DNA from: Apus apus
Taxonomy: Eukaryota > Chordata > Aves > Apodiformes > Apodidae
Reading direction: 5' to 3'
Assembly (NCBI RefSeq): GCF_020740795.1
Contig: NC_067282.1
Span: forward strand, 164,416,274 to 164,480,273
Length of the DNA stretch: 64,000 bases
The notes under the pieces are model-generated. The model saw only the letters and a program-made list of their open reading frames with translations, was not told where the DNA came from and ran no database searches. The position numbers were made by a program, and so were the translations under genes. Positions 38,486 to 52,112 of the stretch are shown here, piece by piece (positions within the stretch are counted from its first letter, which is position 1; the number at the start of each line of letters is the position of its first letter).

Positions 38486-39694
38486 ATCCTCTAAGAAGAC
38501 AAATCCAAACTCTTTCTGAAATCTATTCCCTGAGTGTTTGAAGCACCACCTGCCTCTTCCTAAAAGAAAACACCTCAGAACCAGCTTCATACTGAAAATG
38601 TTAACCATATCTAGACAGGATAAATTAGTTTTACCAAAATTCATAGCAGATGGCACATGACATCATAAATCATTCTGCAGAAAGTTTACCAGTACAAAAC
38701 TAGATACAACAGCAAATTATCACAGAAACACTTCATGTGCAGGTTTTAAGATACTATTTTAAAAGGTGACAAAATTACACTTATGCAATCAGCATATGAC
38801 TGACTAACTGTGCTTTCTTAGCACATTTAAAGTGCTATTATTTATTAGGTACTGATTATTCTTAAAGGTATAATCACAGGTCAAAACTTAAGTGCAATCT
38901 GTGGCATTCAAAAATAGAAGAAACTACTGCCATCTATAGCCTAAGAAACACAACCACAGGCTGGATGGACACTGCATGACCCTGGCTTCACCAGGGAGCC
39001 CATGCCATGGTAAGCTGGCCATGAATAGAAATAGCCTAATGAATTAAAGATCTTACAGACAGATTTTCTAAGATATTCAGATGTCTACAAGTAGGTGTGA
39101 TGCAAGGACTAGATCCCAATGGCATCATGGAAGGAAAATCCTTCCTTTTAACAATTTAAGACCAAAATGAGTTGTTTCAGGATGATCCCTTATATGTTGA
39201 TAACCCCGAGGGAACCAACAGCACCTCAGTTTCCACAAAGACTTTTCTGGAAGCCTGCTTTTCCTGACAGTGCCCTTTCCCATCTCACCTTGTTTCACTC
39301 TCCCTGGTGACCCTGAATCCCAACCAGAGAAGCTCCCACATCACCCATTTCCCCAAATGAGGCAAGTGGTCACTGCAGCCCTTGTGTGACTGGAGTTGCA
39401 GGCATGACATGATTTACCTTGTACTTTTATTACACAGCCCAGCAAGTGGGTGGCTGGATCAAACAACTACTCCTAGTTCAGAATTTCTGCTGTGGACAAC
39501 TGCTGTAAATGTTACAAAGATGCTTGTTCAATAGCCTGGTAGTAGTAGCCATAGTAAATGGAAAGCATTTGATGCAAGCAGTTGATGGAAGTTGGGGTGC
39601 AAAGTCAGGTTGGGGATAACAGTTTCAGGAGAGTTGACCACAGATTTATCAGTGTTATGAATCAGGTTTCAAATATGAATTCTTAGATTGATAA

Positions 39695-40209
39695 ATTGCT
39701 GCACCCGGCTCTGGAGCCCCCAACACAAGAAGGACATGGAGCTTTTAGAGAGAGTCCAAAGAAGGCCCATGAAGATGATCAGGGGGCTGGAGCACCTCTG
39801 CTATGAATACAGGCTGAGAGAGTTGGGTTTTTGCAGCCTGGAGAAGAGAAGGCTCTGGGGAGACATTATAGTAGCTTTCCAGAACCTGAAGGGGCTACAG
39901 GAAAGCTGGGGAGTGACTTTCTACAAGGGCTTGTAGTTACAGGACAAGGGGTAATGGCTTAAAACTGGAAGAGGGGAGATTTAGGTTAGACATTAGGAAG
40001 AAATTCTTCAGTGTGAGGGTGATGAGACAGTGGAACAGACTGCCCAGGGAAGTTGTGAAGGCCCCATCCCAGTAAGTGTACAAGGGCAGGTTGGGTGGAG
40101 TTTGGAGCAACCTGTTCTAGTTGGAGGTGTCCCTTCCTATGGTTGGGGTGTTGGAACTGGATGATCTTTAGGGTCCCTCCCAACCCAAACCATTCTATGA
40201 TTCTATGAT
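39695..40209 (+). mobile_element. CR1 LINE 3' end fragment, longest copy
   Basis: About 515 bp, from GGCTCTGGAGCCCCCAACAC and AAGAAGGACATGGAGCTTTT through GCCTGGAGAAGAGAAGGCTC to the tail ACCATTCTATGATTCTATGA. The 5' part still encodes a short reverse-transcriptase C-terminal remnant (an 82-residue frame with ERVQRRPMKMIRGLEH), typical of the CR1 ORF2 end. Confidence 0.92.
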
Positions 40210-43200
40210 TAATGGCTGCAGCAAGGCAAGCTGTCATGACAGTCTGGGTCATCCCTCAGGGTGGGGTTTGACACTCTATGCCAAATCATTTGCCACTTTT
40301 AAAAATATTTCTGTGCCTTTCTTTAGTTCCCCAAGAAGTGTTTCTTACTAAGTTATTTCCTATTTTCACTTTTAAACACAAGCTAAAAAGCCAGGTTTCG
40401 GCATGCTTTCTATTTATTTATTTCCCTCCCCCAAAAAATATTCCTATCATTTGTGGGGGTGATTTTGATTGGTAAGTGCTATGCAGGTGCAGATATTTCC
40501 TACAGTGGGGCCATACAATGAACTTAGTTCTGCCCATCTTTACTCCGACATAATTCCCAATGCATGCAGGACAAACTCTTGGAAAAAGTGAGAATGAGAT
40601 TAAAGGACAGTTTAATGTGATGAAATCTGAAATTGCAAAGTAGGACTGCGGAGGAAACCATACTTTGGAGAGAGGATACATTTGGTATATCAGCAGTTTT
40701 TATAATGGAGATTATTGGGAAGCTGCAGGAAAAAAAAGGCTCAGTTTAAATACGTGAGGACAGCATCAACATTCATTAATCAATTTCCCCACTGACTCAA
40801 ATGGAAAATTGTTTTGTGCATTTTCCTGCCACTCCACATTACAACAACTTCTGAAAATTATAAGCTGCAGCTTAGCTCTTTGTTATGCATTAGTAATAGC
40901 AGATAGATTTATTGAGGCAGCCCACGCTTTTCAAATGTTTTTTCCTTTGGGAAAAGAGATAAGCAGGTACAAACAGGATAAGCAGTCAGAAGCATCCTGT
41001 GTCCTGTGAGACAGACATTGCTGCTTTAGCATCCTTAAGCATGCAAAACCCCAGGAGTCTGACATGAGTGGCTGCCACCACTTTAAGTCATTTCATCACA
41101 GGATTCTAAAGAATATAGGTTTAAAAAATTAAAATAATTTTTTAAATAATAATAATTAAAAAAAATGCTGATCCCAGAAAAGTAGAGGCATGTAAGGAAA
41201 CATGCCAAATTATACTCCCTGTGGTACAGAGAGAGGACAAAAAACTAAGCCTGGACATTGCTGTGTCCTTCAGCACTACCCTGTGGGTGACTGCCCACAT
41301 ACACTCATTCTAAGGATTTTCAAGCCAGCAATTACTCAAGCATTGGGAAATAAAAACCCACTACATGCTGTGGGGTCCCAGAGCGCTCCCCAGTGCTCAA
41401 TGCATGTCCCAACAGGCTGTGCTTTGCAGCGGAATTTTCTCAGTAACAGGCATAACAGCACATGCTCCAGCATATGTGCCTGAGCTACCTGCTGATGCCA
41501 TTTCATCCTCATTTTGTCAACCTGCTTCCCATATAGTCACCATTCAATTCAACAAATTGAGATTACAAATGCTTGTAGGTAACATACATTTCTCTGTTCC
41601 TCATTCAATGGTCTGGTTGCTGCAGCAGCCACTATTGTATAATAAGCAAACCTGTTCATCTTTCTAGGATGTGACTATTTGAAGTACATGGGCAACACTC
41701 CTCCAGTACTTAGTCAAGACAGGGAATAAGTTATTCAAGATTGTTATTCCAATATGTACAACTTGCTGCGATCATCCTGGAGCTCCAGTCTGCCCCAAGA
41801 GGACCAGGTTTGGCAAGGAGACCTCCTCTAGAAAGCAAGGAGGTCTGGAATTATTTACCTGCGTGACTCAGCAAGCAGTCATGGTGGTTTAAGACCTCCT
41901 TGTTACTACTGCTCATACTCCCTCCCAGGCCACAGCAGAGTCAATGGCCACTCCTAACACAGGAGTTCTTGTTCACAGCCCAGTGTGTAAACAAAGATCC
42001 ACCTCCTGCAGCAGCCCAGGGCCTGCAAAGCTCTTGGTCCAGGGTATCTGTACAGCCTGGTGAGGAGGCTTTTGTGGGCTCTAAGTCCACCAAAATGCCT
42101 CCACCTGCCTCATCACACAAGGAACATACATGAAAGCCAGGATGAGCAGATTGCTCAGACATGAGTGGCCTGGTCACAGAACTGGGAAAGCTCTCATTGA
42201 AGGATGGAGAACACCAGCAATTTAGCCATTTACTAGATGAGCTTCCAGACATACAACCAAAAAGATCCCGCAAAGCCCTGCAGAAAAAGGGGCTCATATA
42301 CCTCATAATTAATCCACCCCCACAACATGGGGAAAAGGGAAATGGGAAACTGATTTAGAGGCAAAATAAATGTCAGAGAAGCCAAAGTCAACCTCTGAGC
42401 TGTAGGAAGGACAACCTGGTTTAGTCCATGCAGGGAAGCAGCTCAAATATGGACTGAAGGCACCAAGCCCCAAAACACCCTCTGCTCTCCTAATCAAAGC
42501 TCTCCCTTCCATATAGGCAGAAAAGGACATGGATCCTTCCTCTGTCAAGAGTGAGTGCTGGAAGTGATAAGCTATTTTATAAAGGGGGAACAACTTCACA
42601 TTCTCCTTCTACTTTGTAAATGAAGTGTTTATTCCTGCTTAGACCATTAAATGCAGTGCTCAGCACGTGAAAGGAAGAAAAATCTTGACTAGGGAAAGAC
42701 CCAATATTCCAATCCAGATTAAGACATTTAAGACATGTTCTTCACCAAGTTCCTATTATTTAAGCAAAGCCCTGCTTTGCATAATGGATTCCCAGACATG
42801 ACACTGGGACCCAAGTGCCTCTCTGTGTTGTGAATCTCCTGGTCTACAGAGTTCTGTGAAGTTAGGCAATGCACTTGGCACTAGAGATACCTGACCCCTG
42901 CTGTGGCTCTGGAGTCTGATTTTCAAATATATTTAAACACCTAATCCCACTGGAGAAATTGAGCCTTCACCTGCTGTGGGATTTTGAAAAGTGCCTAACT
43001 CCTATAGATTTCAATGCTTTAAATAGCACAGTTGATTATTTCTTTTTTAAGTTATATATTTGAAATTCTGCACTGCAACCTTTTAAAGAAATGGGTTTTT
43101 TTCTAAAATCCTACATTCTTTAGAAAATCTAACCCTTACATTTCAGAGCTTTTGGAAAAAAAAAATAAGAAAATTAGTCGTTTTTCCTGCACTTCTTAAG

Positions 43201-43743
43201 TTCTTTATTCAGACTAGAAAGATTTTTGCCATGATTAGAACTACTACTGGCCCCAAAATAGATTTCCATTTCCAAATACTCCCTAGTGACAGCTGAGTAG
43301 CATAATGATGCTTTATCCCATGTAAGTGACAAAATAAATTGCTTTTCCAGCACACACACAGAGCTTTATAAAAAGAATAATCCCACTGGAAAAAGGATTC
43401 TTCAGCTTTGAATTCCTGCACCCAAAAGGGCCTCAGCTGCAGCAACCTTCTCTGGAGAAGCCAGAGGGAGTGAAACCTCAGCCAAGTGTAGAATGTCACT
43501 GGAAGGTAGGCGCTTCTATTAAGGCCAAAATAAAACAGATTATAGTATTCTTATATCTGGGTACTGTGGAATTACTTTTAATTATTGAAGTATTGGTGCA
43601 TTATATTTCCTGCTGGATCAGTGTTATGCTTATAAATTCCAATTTTCAGGCTAAAGCTATTTGTGTTACTTTTGGCTGGGATGTACAACATATGCTTTCA
43701 ATAGGGATTGGATTATTTTTTCCGGTCTCTTACCAGTTGCTTC

Positions 43744-43760
43744 TTTTTTTTTTTTTTTTT
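43744..43760. repeat. 17-base T homopolymer
   Basis: An uninterrupted T run in intergenic DNA. Confidence 0.85.
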
Positions 43761-45819
43761 AATTGTCATGGGAGAATCACAGCATCAAAATTAATCCAGA
43801 AGCTCTTCTCCCCACTTCCAGCTCTAAACTAGAACCCAGGTCTGCCAGTCTGCCACACCAAACAGCACCAACCTCAGCTCACGCCTGGCTTTGTCCTGCC
43901 TGAGCACGCACGTCATCAGAAAACTTGGAGTTATCCGGGCAGAAAACCCCACTGAGACTACTTCATGAAATTAAACCCACCAGCTTGGGACTGCACTGAC
44001 CCATGGGATATGATGCATTGGATGTTGCAGGTCTCCTGGGATATTTTAGAAGGCAGCACAAGCATATTACAAACAGAATGAAATGCTGCAGTTTGAAATC
44101 CCTGTTCCAGGTGTGCATTTCTTATAGGGTGGCAACAGGGAAGACCGTGTTGTGTGGAGCAGCTCATCAAAATCACATTGTGTGTGATGGAAGCCTCTGC
44201 CAAGCTCCAGAATTGTGCAGTGTTGGACCAAAGCTTGTTTGCTGCTCTCATTCTTATAGTACAGGCAGTTCTCAGATAGTCCATATTTTCAACTGGGTTA
44301 TATGCTAGTTTCCTCTTTTTCTAAAGGAAACAAGGAACAAGAACCAAAAGGATTCATAAAATACAAAATATTTGCCAGGTACATTTTTTTTTTTCCTGAA
44401 ATTGGACAGAGAATAGTTGTAGGTATTGCTCACAGCTTTTGACCAACCAGCCTTCAAGATCAGAATCAAACATAGCTCTTCACATCCATAAAATGTGCAG
44501 AACGTCAACACCTGCACATCTGTCTGCCACAAACCTCGAAGTTCTCAGGTGGAGCTCCTGAGCTTTCCAAAACAATTTCCTGCAACAATATGATAATAAA
44601 GCTGCTGTGGAAAGGCTCTGCCAGAGACACTATGGACATTTTCAGCTGATATGCCACAATTCTTTATAATAAAAATTAATTGGGGGTTGAAGAGTCAGTC
44701 AAGCATAGGATCACCAATCTCCAAAATTGTCCGATATTTACATAAATAATCTGGTAACTCTTATATACTCTTTGTCTTCCTTCCTCCAAATGACTATAAT
44801 CATAAAGAAGGAACTCCTTGCCTCTATTTTTAAGCCTCGAACTTGCTAAAATTTGCATATGTATGTATGCTTCTGCATAGGTATTTCCACTGGTTGAAAA
44901 GGATGTGAAAATGAACTTGGTTGCATCTTGATCTGGGATCTTACATACAGTGATATTTTTTTTTAACTATTCTAAAATCTGTTTTCAAAATGTGAATGTT
45001 TTTATTGTATGTTCAGCAAAATTTTCTTTCTGACTATACTCTGTTTTGAAGTACACATATGGGCAAAGTTTAAAAAAAAAATTAAGCAAGAGATCAGCAA
45101 GAACTCCTTGCACCTACTGCCTATCACAGAATTGAGTAAGATCTGGTTGGCATTCAAAATCACTGCAGTTATTGTGAGCATAATTTCAAGCTCCTACTTC
45201 TGGAAAACAGGGCCAAATAAAACAGAAAACATGATTGTACTTGATATTCCATAGTGTGTGAACAGAGCGTGGCCCCTGGCTCTCAAGCGCACTGCAAGCT
45301 GTGTGAACCACTGTACCCTTTATAATGGCAATAAAAAGCAATTTTCCACTGCACTTTTCCTTTAAAAAAAAAAAATCCTCACAAAAGGGGTTTTGGGAGG
45401 GCGGTGCAGCAAATCTCCCAAGGATTGCTGAGCTGAAGGGATCAACCCAGGAAGGTGCTGCTGCAGAAGCAGGAGAGGCAGAGTTGGTGGGGAGGGCTCT
45501 AGGCAGCCTTCTGGGCTGGGGCAGCACCTTAGACCCAGGCTCCCTGGAGTTAAGCTTCAGTACTAGCTAAGCTGGTCCTTATTTCAGCTTGAGTGCTAAA
45601 ACTGTGCCCCTGCCCTTGTTTACCCTCAGCAGTGGTAGCCCCCTCGTTTTGAAAGGAAAGGAAGAGTTTTGGATACCAGAGGATTTGGAGCAGAGGATCT
45701 GGATATTTTAATGTTGTTCAGGCTTCAGTCATCATGAATATCACTTTACAGCTTGGCACATAAACAGTCCATTTCTGAGGCATGAGAAAATGAATATATT
45801 GTAACTATATTCTAGGCCT

Positions 45820-45880
45820 TCTGGCCCAAATCTGTTCCTGGTGAAACTCCAGGGGTTTCAGTGGAGTTACAGTAAGAATA
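45820..45880. repeat. Possible relic of an old palindromic amniote repeat
   Basis: GGCCCAAATCTGTTCCTGGT and GAAACTCCAGGGGTTTCAGT then GGAGTTACAG resemble an ancient, palindromic repeat common in turtles, crocodiles and birds, whose copies read TGAAGTCAATGGAGTTACAC. Similar fragments may lie at 22065-22115 and 42930-43020. The family name is not certain. Confidence 0.35.
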
Positions 45881-48691
45881 AACTTAACTGTCTATAATAT
45901 AGTATTTCTGATTAAAACAGAGTTTACATGAAGATGAAGCTTTTTTTCCATACATGTTAAATGAAAATGGCATTCAAAATCATTCACGTAAACAAGTGCA
46001 TTATTTATAAACAACAAAACATTTTAATAGACAGAAAAAATGGAGAATAACAAGCAGTAATTAAAATAGGACTATTCCTTTTATAAATAGGAATGTAAGG
46101 AAGTATACTATTGCTGAAATGAAGTATTAAAGCAAGACTATACACAAAAATACATACGTTATTTCTCATAGTCCTAATCTTCCACAGTAAAAAGAGAGGT
46201 GGGGACAAGGGTTGTGGGAGGCAGACATGGCCAGGACACCCTTCAGAGCAGACCACTTCTGCTTGAGAAGTCCAATTTCACGAACACTTTTCTAAAAGGA
46301 GCTTTCACTGTCCTACTTATTAAGAAGCTTAGAAATAACAAGTTTCACATTTCAAAGTTCAGTCATTTTTGCATTTCACCCAGTCAATAAACATGTGAGA
46401 AATGTGTACCCTGTGAAAAATGTGCATTTCAGGCACTGGTAAGATACAGCTGTCTCAGCCCTTGTTTACTTGGTTTCTCCTCTACTTCATGCTCAGCATG
46501 GGGGATTTTAGAGTTATTAAACTTTTTCCCAGTTGCCCAAAGTCACCATCCCTTTACTCCATGTAAAAAACAGCTTCAAATTACTGTGGTGTCCCCTTTC
46601 TCACTGCATGAGACACTTGCATGAGACGTGTCCCCTTTGGCCACCTGCAAGACAGGAACAAACTCCTACACTATACCATGACCAGGTAGACAGTCTCATG
46701 GAGTTTGTAAGGAAGATGAAGGTGGATGCCTACACTCAGGATGAGGCCCTAAAAATAAACATTTACTCACATAAGGATTAAGAACTCAAATCTTACTAGT
46801 GAGGTGCTGCTCAAATCTTCACTACTAAGGTCCTCCAGGTGCCCAGGAAGATGGTGCTCATCCATCTGCAGAATCTTTTCAGCTAAACAAGTCACATTGG
46901 GAGTTCAAAGCATTATATATACCTGAAAAAATGAGGCCTGAAGGACTCCCAGCTGCTTATTTGAGACAGAACTTCAATGAAATGTAGGAGTCATAGCACC
47001 AGAACAAGAAACAGCCTTTGACAAGCATATACTCGGAGAAGAAGGGAGTTTGGTGGTCTGCTCCTAATAACAGCTGGACATTATCCAATGAAGAGAGAAT
47101 CCCAACAGTTAGGACCAGAGCAATTGCACCCACCTCCCACATGCTTGACTCTTGTCCAGTCCCCTCCAAGGGGTTTTAATGTTTTTAAGCCGCTTTTTCA
47201 AGTCACTGAGGTAGTTTAGTTAAATCAAAGAAAGAAAGTCTGCCGTGATCTCTACTGTCTATAAAGGCATTTGCCACAAGTTTACATGTAGGCATTACAT
47301 TTGAGAAAGAAATTTCATACATATATTTATACTTCGGAGGCACCTCCAGCATGGCCAGCAGACAGATTTTCCTCTCTACTTTTGAAGTACTCAGGTAGTG
47401 AGATTTAGAATTGTACTATTAGCTCAACTTGAAGATGCTTCAAAAAACAGCAAAGGTAGAAATACTTTTCAAAATGGAAATACTGATTGTATTTCTGTTT
47501 CTTCAAAGCCTGACAAAGTGGACAGGAAAATGACCAAACCATGTATTTTTTAATGCTAATTAAAAAAAACCCAAAAACCCAAAAGCTAAAACCCACCCAA
47601 ACCCAATATCTTCCATGTACATTTATTAAAATGTGGAGAGGAGAAGAACAGAACTGGTTTTCAGCAGAGTCAAATACTTCCATTTACCAAAAAAATGAAC
47701 TTCTTGCTGGAGCAGTGGTGCATTTGCTAATGAAGCCTTTGCACTGAGCAAAGTACACGTATAATTGAAATTATAGTTGTTGTTTGCTAGCCATTAATTA
47801 GAAGTTATTAATGTATTAATTTAATAAATTTTGTGAAATCAATTAAACGCAGTGGGCTGAATTCAAACTTGTTTTAATCCACTGTTTGTTTCCCCATAGT
47901 GAATAACAGGCATACCACCTTGAGTTTTATATTCCAGCCAAACCTTTGCTGGAATTCTGAGTCCCTGCTATGTAGCTGAGTCCCAGTGCAAGCAGGAGGA
48001 TTTGGCACTTGAAAAAAATAATAATAAAAAAATCAGAACTAAAGCTTTTGAGTCTTCTTTGTAAGATGTAAGTTCTGCTTAGCATCCATGATATATGGAT
48101 TATTAAAACAGAAAATACTATTTGTTCAAAGCATGTATCCATAGAAGAAGATAAGGAAAATAAAGAGAAAATCCACACATTTACTCCTCTGCTGCTACTC
48201 CAGTTCTGAAGGCCTCTCACAGAGTATCAGATTCAAATGCACTTGATTTAAAGCAGGCACTGAGCTACCTATCCTATCACTGGGCATGTCCACTATCACT
48301 TTCTTCAAGCACAGGTGAGCAATGCCTTTGGCATCATAGCCACCCACATTTTCCAGCAGATTGCCAGGCAGTCCATAAGCGTTACTAATGCTCAAAATGA
48401 AGCCAGACTTCAGGACTAGGTGGTGCCTATCAGGTGGCCTGGGGAGCAGAGAGCAGAAGACCTCTGAGAAAGTAGCTAGATCCCATGGCATGCTGAGTCT
48501 GGCATGAGGTCCATGAGCATTCAGGATGCGTAAGCTCCTGGAGGAAAGAAAGTGGGGCACCTACCAAATGAAAAGAATATGTATCACACTGTGTTTGGGA
48601 AGGGGAATAACTCCTTCAGTCAGGACATGGTCTGGATGTATCTTTTGGACTGAATGAAAAGAATAGCATGAGATGTGAGGATAAAGAAGGT

Positions 48692-48783
48692 CACTAGTGA
48701 AGCCTAAGCTAATAGGCAAGAGAAAACACTAGTGAAGCCTATGCTAATACGCAAGAGAAAACCCTAATGAAGCACAAGAAAAA
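48692..48783. repeat. 35-bp tandem repeat, about 2.6 copies
   Basis: Units begin at 48692 and 48727 with CACTAGTGAAGCCTA; a third, partial unit starts at 48762 with CCCTAATGAAGC. The first two 35-bp units differ at two positions. The unit has no known identity. Confidence 0.85.
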
Positions 48784-49918
48784 CAGCCTTGCAGTCTCTT
48801 TTTTACTTATTTCACTAATCCAAATGGCTGGTGTCCCAAGCAGCACATGAACAGATGCTCTGCTAACCCACTCCACATTTGGGGGTTCACTCCTCCATCC
48901 CTCACACAGGAACAAATAGGCCAGCAGGATCCCAGCCCAGTCTCCAGCTGGCCAAGCTCATTAGGTCTTTAGTTGCCAGGAAGGCAGTTGTGGCCAGCTG
49001 TAGGGCTTATACCCCCATGCAGAGCCTGCCAAAGGTCAGCAGTCATTGGGTGGCCAGCTGTGGGTACTCCTGTGGGACCCCAAGGTCCAGCTGAGAGGAG
49101 TAAGGAGAAGTGATGAGCAAGTCAAAGGCTCTACAGAGAATGGGCAGGAACAGGTCTGGGGTGGGGAGAAGTGAGCTGCCTGCAGACATGAAGCCTGAAT
49201 GCTTAAGCCCGACAAGCAGGCTGAGCTGGAAAGGCAAAGATGCTGAATTTTGCCCAAAATGCAACCATGAATTTGGGGTGTTCCTGGGCATATTTTGACA
49301 AACAGAATGAATTAAGGCCCCTTTATCCTCCAAGAACTAATTACTAAAAATCTGTCACTTTTAAGCCTTACCATAAGAGCAGAAACACGTTTATCTTTTC
49401 TTACAGGGAATATGAGTGGTTTTCCACTCAAACAAATCAGAAATTGAAACACGAAGTAAGCAGGATTTTTCCTACTTACAGATAATACACAAACTCAAAT
49501 TATTGGCATTATAAAAAAAATAGACAAAATAAAAACATTGTAATGAAGGTTGTTTTGCAAACTGTACTTTAGATCTCTTCCTTGAGTTGAATTCTTCCTG
49601 ATGTTATATGTAAAAGAGCTTTGCTATGTTCCCATGTTAGTTTTGTAGTGTAGCCTTTTGATCTGAGATTAGCATATGGATATGGATATCATTGAAGATC
49701 TCTGTTTTGTTTCTTAATGAAAGGTAAAAGGTAGAAAAAGCTTTCCACACACACACCAGAAAAAAATCACAGCTGCCTTTCTCAGTCGGATTATAAACAG
49801 AGAAAGTCCAATTTTCAGAGATAAAATTAAAATAAAAAATGAAGTTTGTTTTTAAAATGGCACAGAAAAATCTGCAGCTTCTGTGTTTCATTATTCTGAC
49901 ACTATGAGGCATCCCTTC

Positions 49919-49941
49919 ACCTGCCTGCCTGCCTGCCTGCC
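49919..49941. repeat. (CCTG)n microsatellite
   Basis: Five to six copies of CCTG in a row, with no interruption. Confidence 0.9.
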
Positions 49942-50097
49942 AGACTGCTGCATGCCATCCCAGAGCCTGCAGCCAAGTAGTAGGAGTTGAAAGAGATGGA
50001 GCTCAGGTTTTCTGTATCATCTTCTCCTGGATTTGGGGGCACAGTGTTCCTAAAATGAACATGGTTCACATAGAATTCAAGTAATTATTTTCAGTTC

Positions 50098-50152
50098 CTA
50101 TTGTTGGTATTGTTGGTATTGTTGTTAGTGTTGTTGGTATTGTTGTTGCTGT
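50098..50152. repeat. (TTGTTGGTA)-type imperfect microsatellite
   Basis: A chain of ATTGTTGGTATTGTTGGT-like units decaying into TTGTTG, about 55 bp. Confidence 0.8.
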
Positions 50153-52026
50153 TAAATGTACAAAAATCTGACCACAGCAGCCATCTCTGAGACAGCAGCT
50201 TTTTACCCATTGTTCTTCCAATCCACAGGCTAAACATGTTTTCACGGTGCTGAACTTCCACTCCTTCCAAGGATTACAGCACAGTACAGTTCACAGGAGC
50301 TTTGTTTATAGATGCCCTGTAATTAAGAGATTGTCTTCTTGATGCAAATAACAAAACTCTCAGATTGTAATCTAGTCTAGCAGAACTGAGCAGGCTATGG
50401 ACAAACATCCCACAGAGGATACTTCTTGGTCTCTGAAAAGCTGCTTCTCAAAAGTATTGACCTTTTTGCAACTCTTAAAATGTCTGCCAGCCAAAGAGAG
50501 GTGTACATTACCAACATGTGATTTGCTAGTGTTACTCTGCATACTTCTCAGGAGATCACTTGCCAAGGTCAGCACAGTGCAGAATGAAATGCTCAAAGTT
50601 CTCCAGCTTAGCTCATTTTAAATCATCATTTAAAACTCTCGGCACTGTGCTGAATCCTGGCCACAAGCAGTCTCCTTGTAATGGTATTTTGCTTGAGAGG
50701 AGCGAGCGCTGCAGCGCTGTGTGAGAAATGCTGAGTAAACCAGTGATGTTCAAGATCTTGCCTAAGGTTTTCTACTAACAGAAAGTGCAGGAAGTGATCA
50801 TCTGTAACCAAGAAAGCTTGTTTGCATTAAAGCACTTGCATGCCCCTGAAGCATCTGTAATGACCCGTGTGCCAACATTTTTACCTCTACATGACTTCAA
50901 TCCGAGGTTTTCAAACCCACATTTTTCTACTCACTGATTATTTGGGACCTATCTATAAACACAGAAAGCCCATTCTGGAAAAGATTCCTCCTGAATTACT
51001 CTGTGGGAAAAAGAGCACGTACCTCAAGGTTACACAGCAAGGACAGAAAGTGATTTGGAAGGAAGCTGCACAGGAGAGGCAGGCTGGCCTTGCCCTGAGT
51101 TGGAAGCGCAGCTGCCTGCTGCTCAGCTGAGCAGCTCAGGCAGGTAGATGCCACCTTGCTTTCTCTGCAGCTCTTGTGGGGAGGGGGATGTGACCTCTTG
51201 GTGTGCTGTGAGGACAGGGCTGTCTCTCAGCTTGGCTTCCTTCATCCTCAGTTCAGAGACACTGCCAAAGAGCAGTCAGGTGGTCACTTTTGGTGACATG
51301 ATTAAGCTGGGCTGCTTTCAAGTGAAAGATTTATCAGAGATGAAATACCAGGTCTCTTGGCCACTCATTGCTAACATAAACACAAATGGCAAATACATCC
51401 TTATACCACACTAGTGAGTTGTATATCCCTTCCCACTCGGAGTGCGTATCATAGGAGATATTTCTGGAGGCAGTGAAGCAGCCCATCTCTCCATCTCATA
51501 GCTGTCTGGTTTTTTTGGGGGGGGGAAGAGGGGGGTTAGAAAAGTTTTTTGATCACAAGTACAGCAGTGCAAAGGACTGGAAACTTCATGGTAGAAAGAG
51601 TTAGATTTAGTGCCTAAGAAGGAAATACTTGTTAACTCTGAAACTCACAAAGCCTTGACCTGGCTATTTCTAGACTCATGTAAATAGAGTAATGACTTTC
51701 TTCCTGGCTGGTGGGACCAAAGTCTTTAGGAGCAACCAGCTCTAGTATTGCTTTCTGAATATTGTGAAATGTACCTTGTGGATTGCAAAATAGAGAGGTG
51801 TGGATTGTTCTTACTAATTTTACTAAATTTGTCTCTGCCACTGAGACACTCAGTGCTGCTGCGACTGAGAGTAAAATTCCATGACAGGGTATCAGAGCTA
51901 GATCATGCAGTTGTTTTACAGAATAGAGGTCACCATGCAATTTTAGGGCCAAATCCTGAAGTATGTGTTCAGTTCCCATGCCCAGAGAAAGAAAAAAGGG
52001 CTTTGCCGGGGCAGGGAGAGAACAGG

Positions 52027-52112
52027 AGGAAAATAAAACCAACAACAATAACAACAACAAAAACCAACAGAAAACCAACCAACCAACCAAAACAACAAAT
52101 AAAACAGAAAAC
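52027..52112. repeat. (CAA)n/(CCAA)n-rich low-complexity tract
   Basis: Alternating AACAAC and ACCAACCAACCA runs over about 85 bp, with almost no G on the + strand. It lies near the end of the AT-rich DNA before the MYF5 CpG island and produces the long spurious frames seen on both strands here. Confidence 0.85.

Noticed and set aside
41941-42358. Overlapping 121- and 65-codon frames near 42 kb
   Set aside because: No family likeness and no matching exons nearby; not enough to call a gene or pseudogene.
48195-48560. 121-codon - strand frame suspected of being a pseudogene or retroviral remnant
   Set aside because: I could not match it to any gag, pol or cellular motif, and neighbouring frames are broken.
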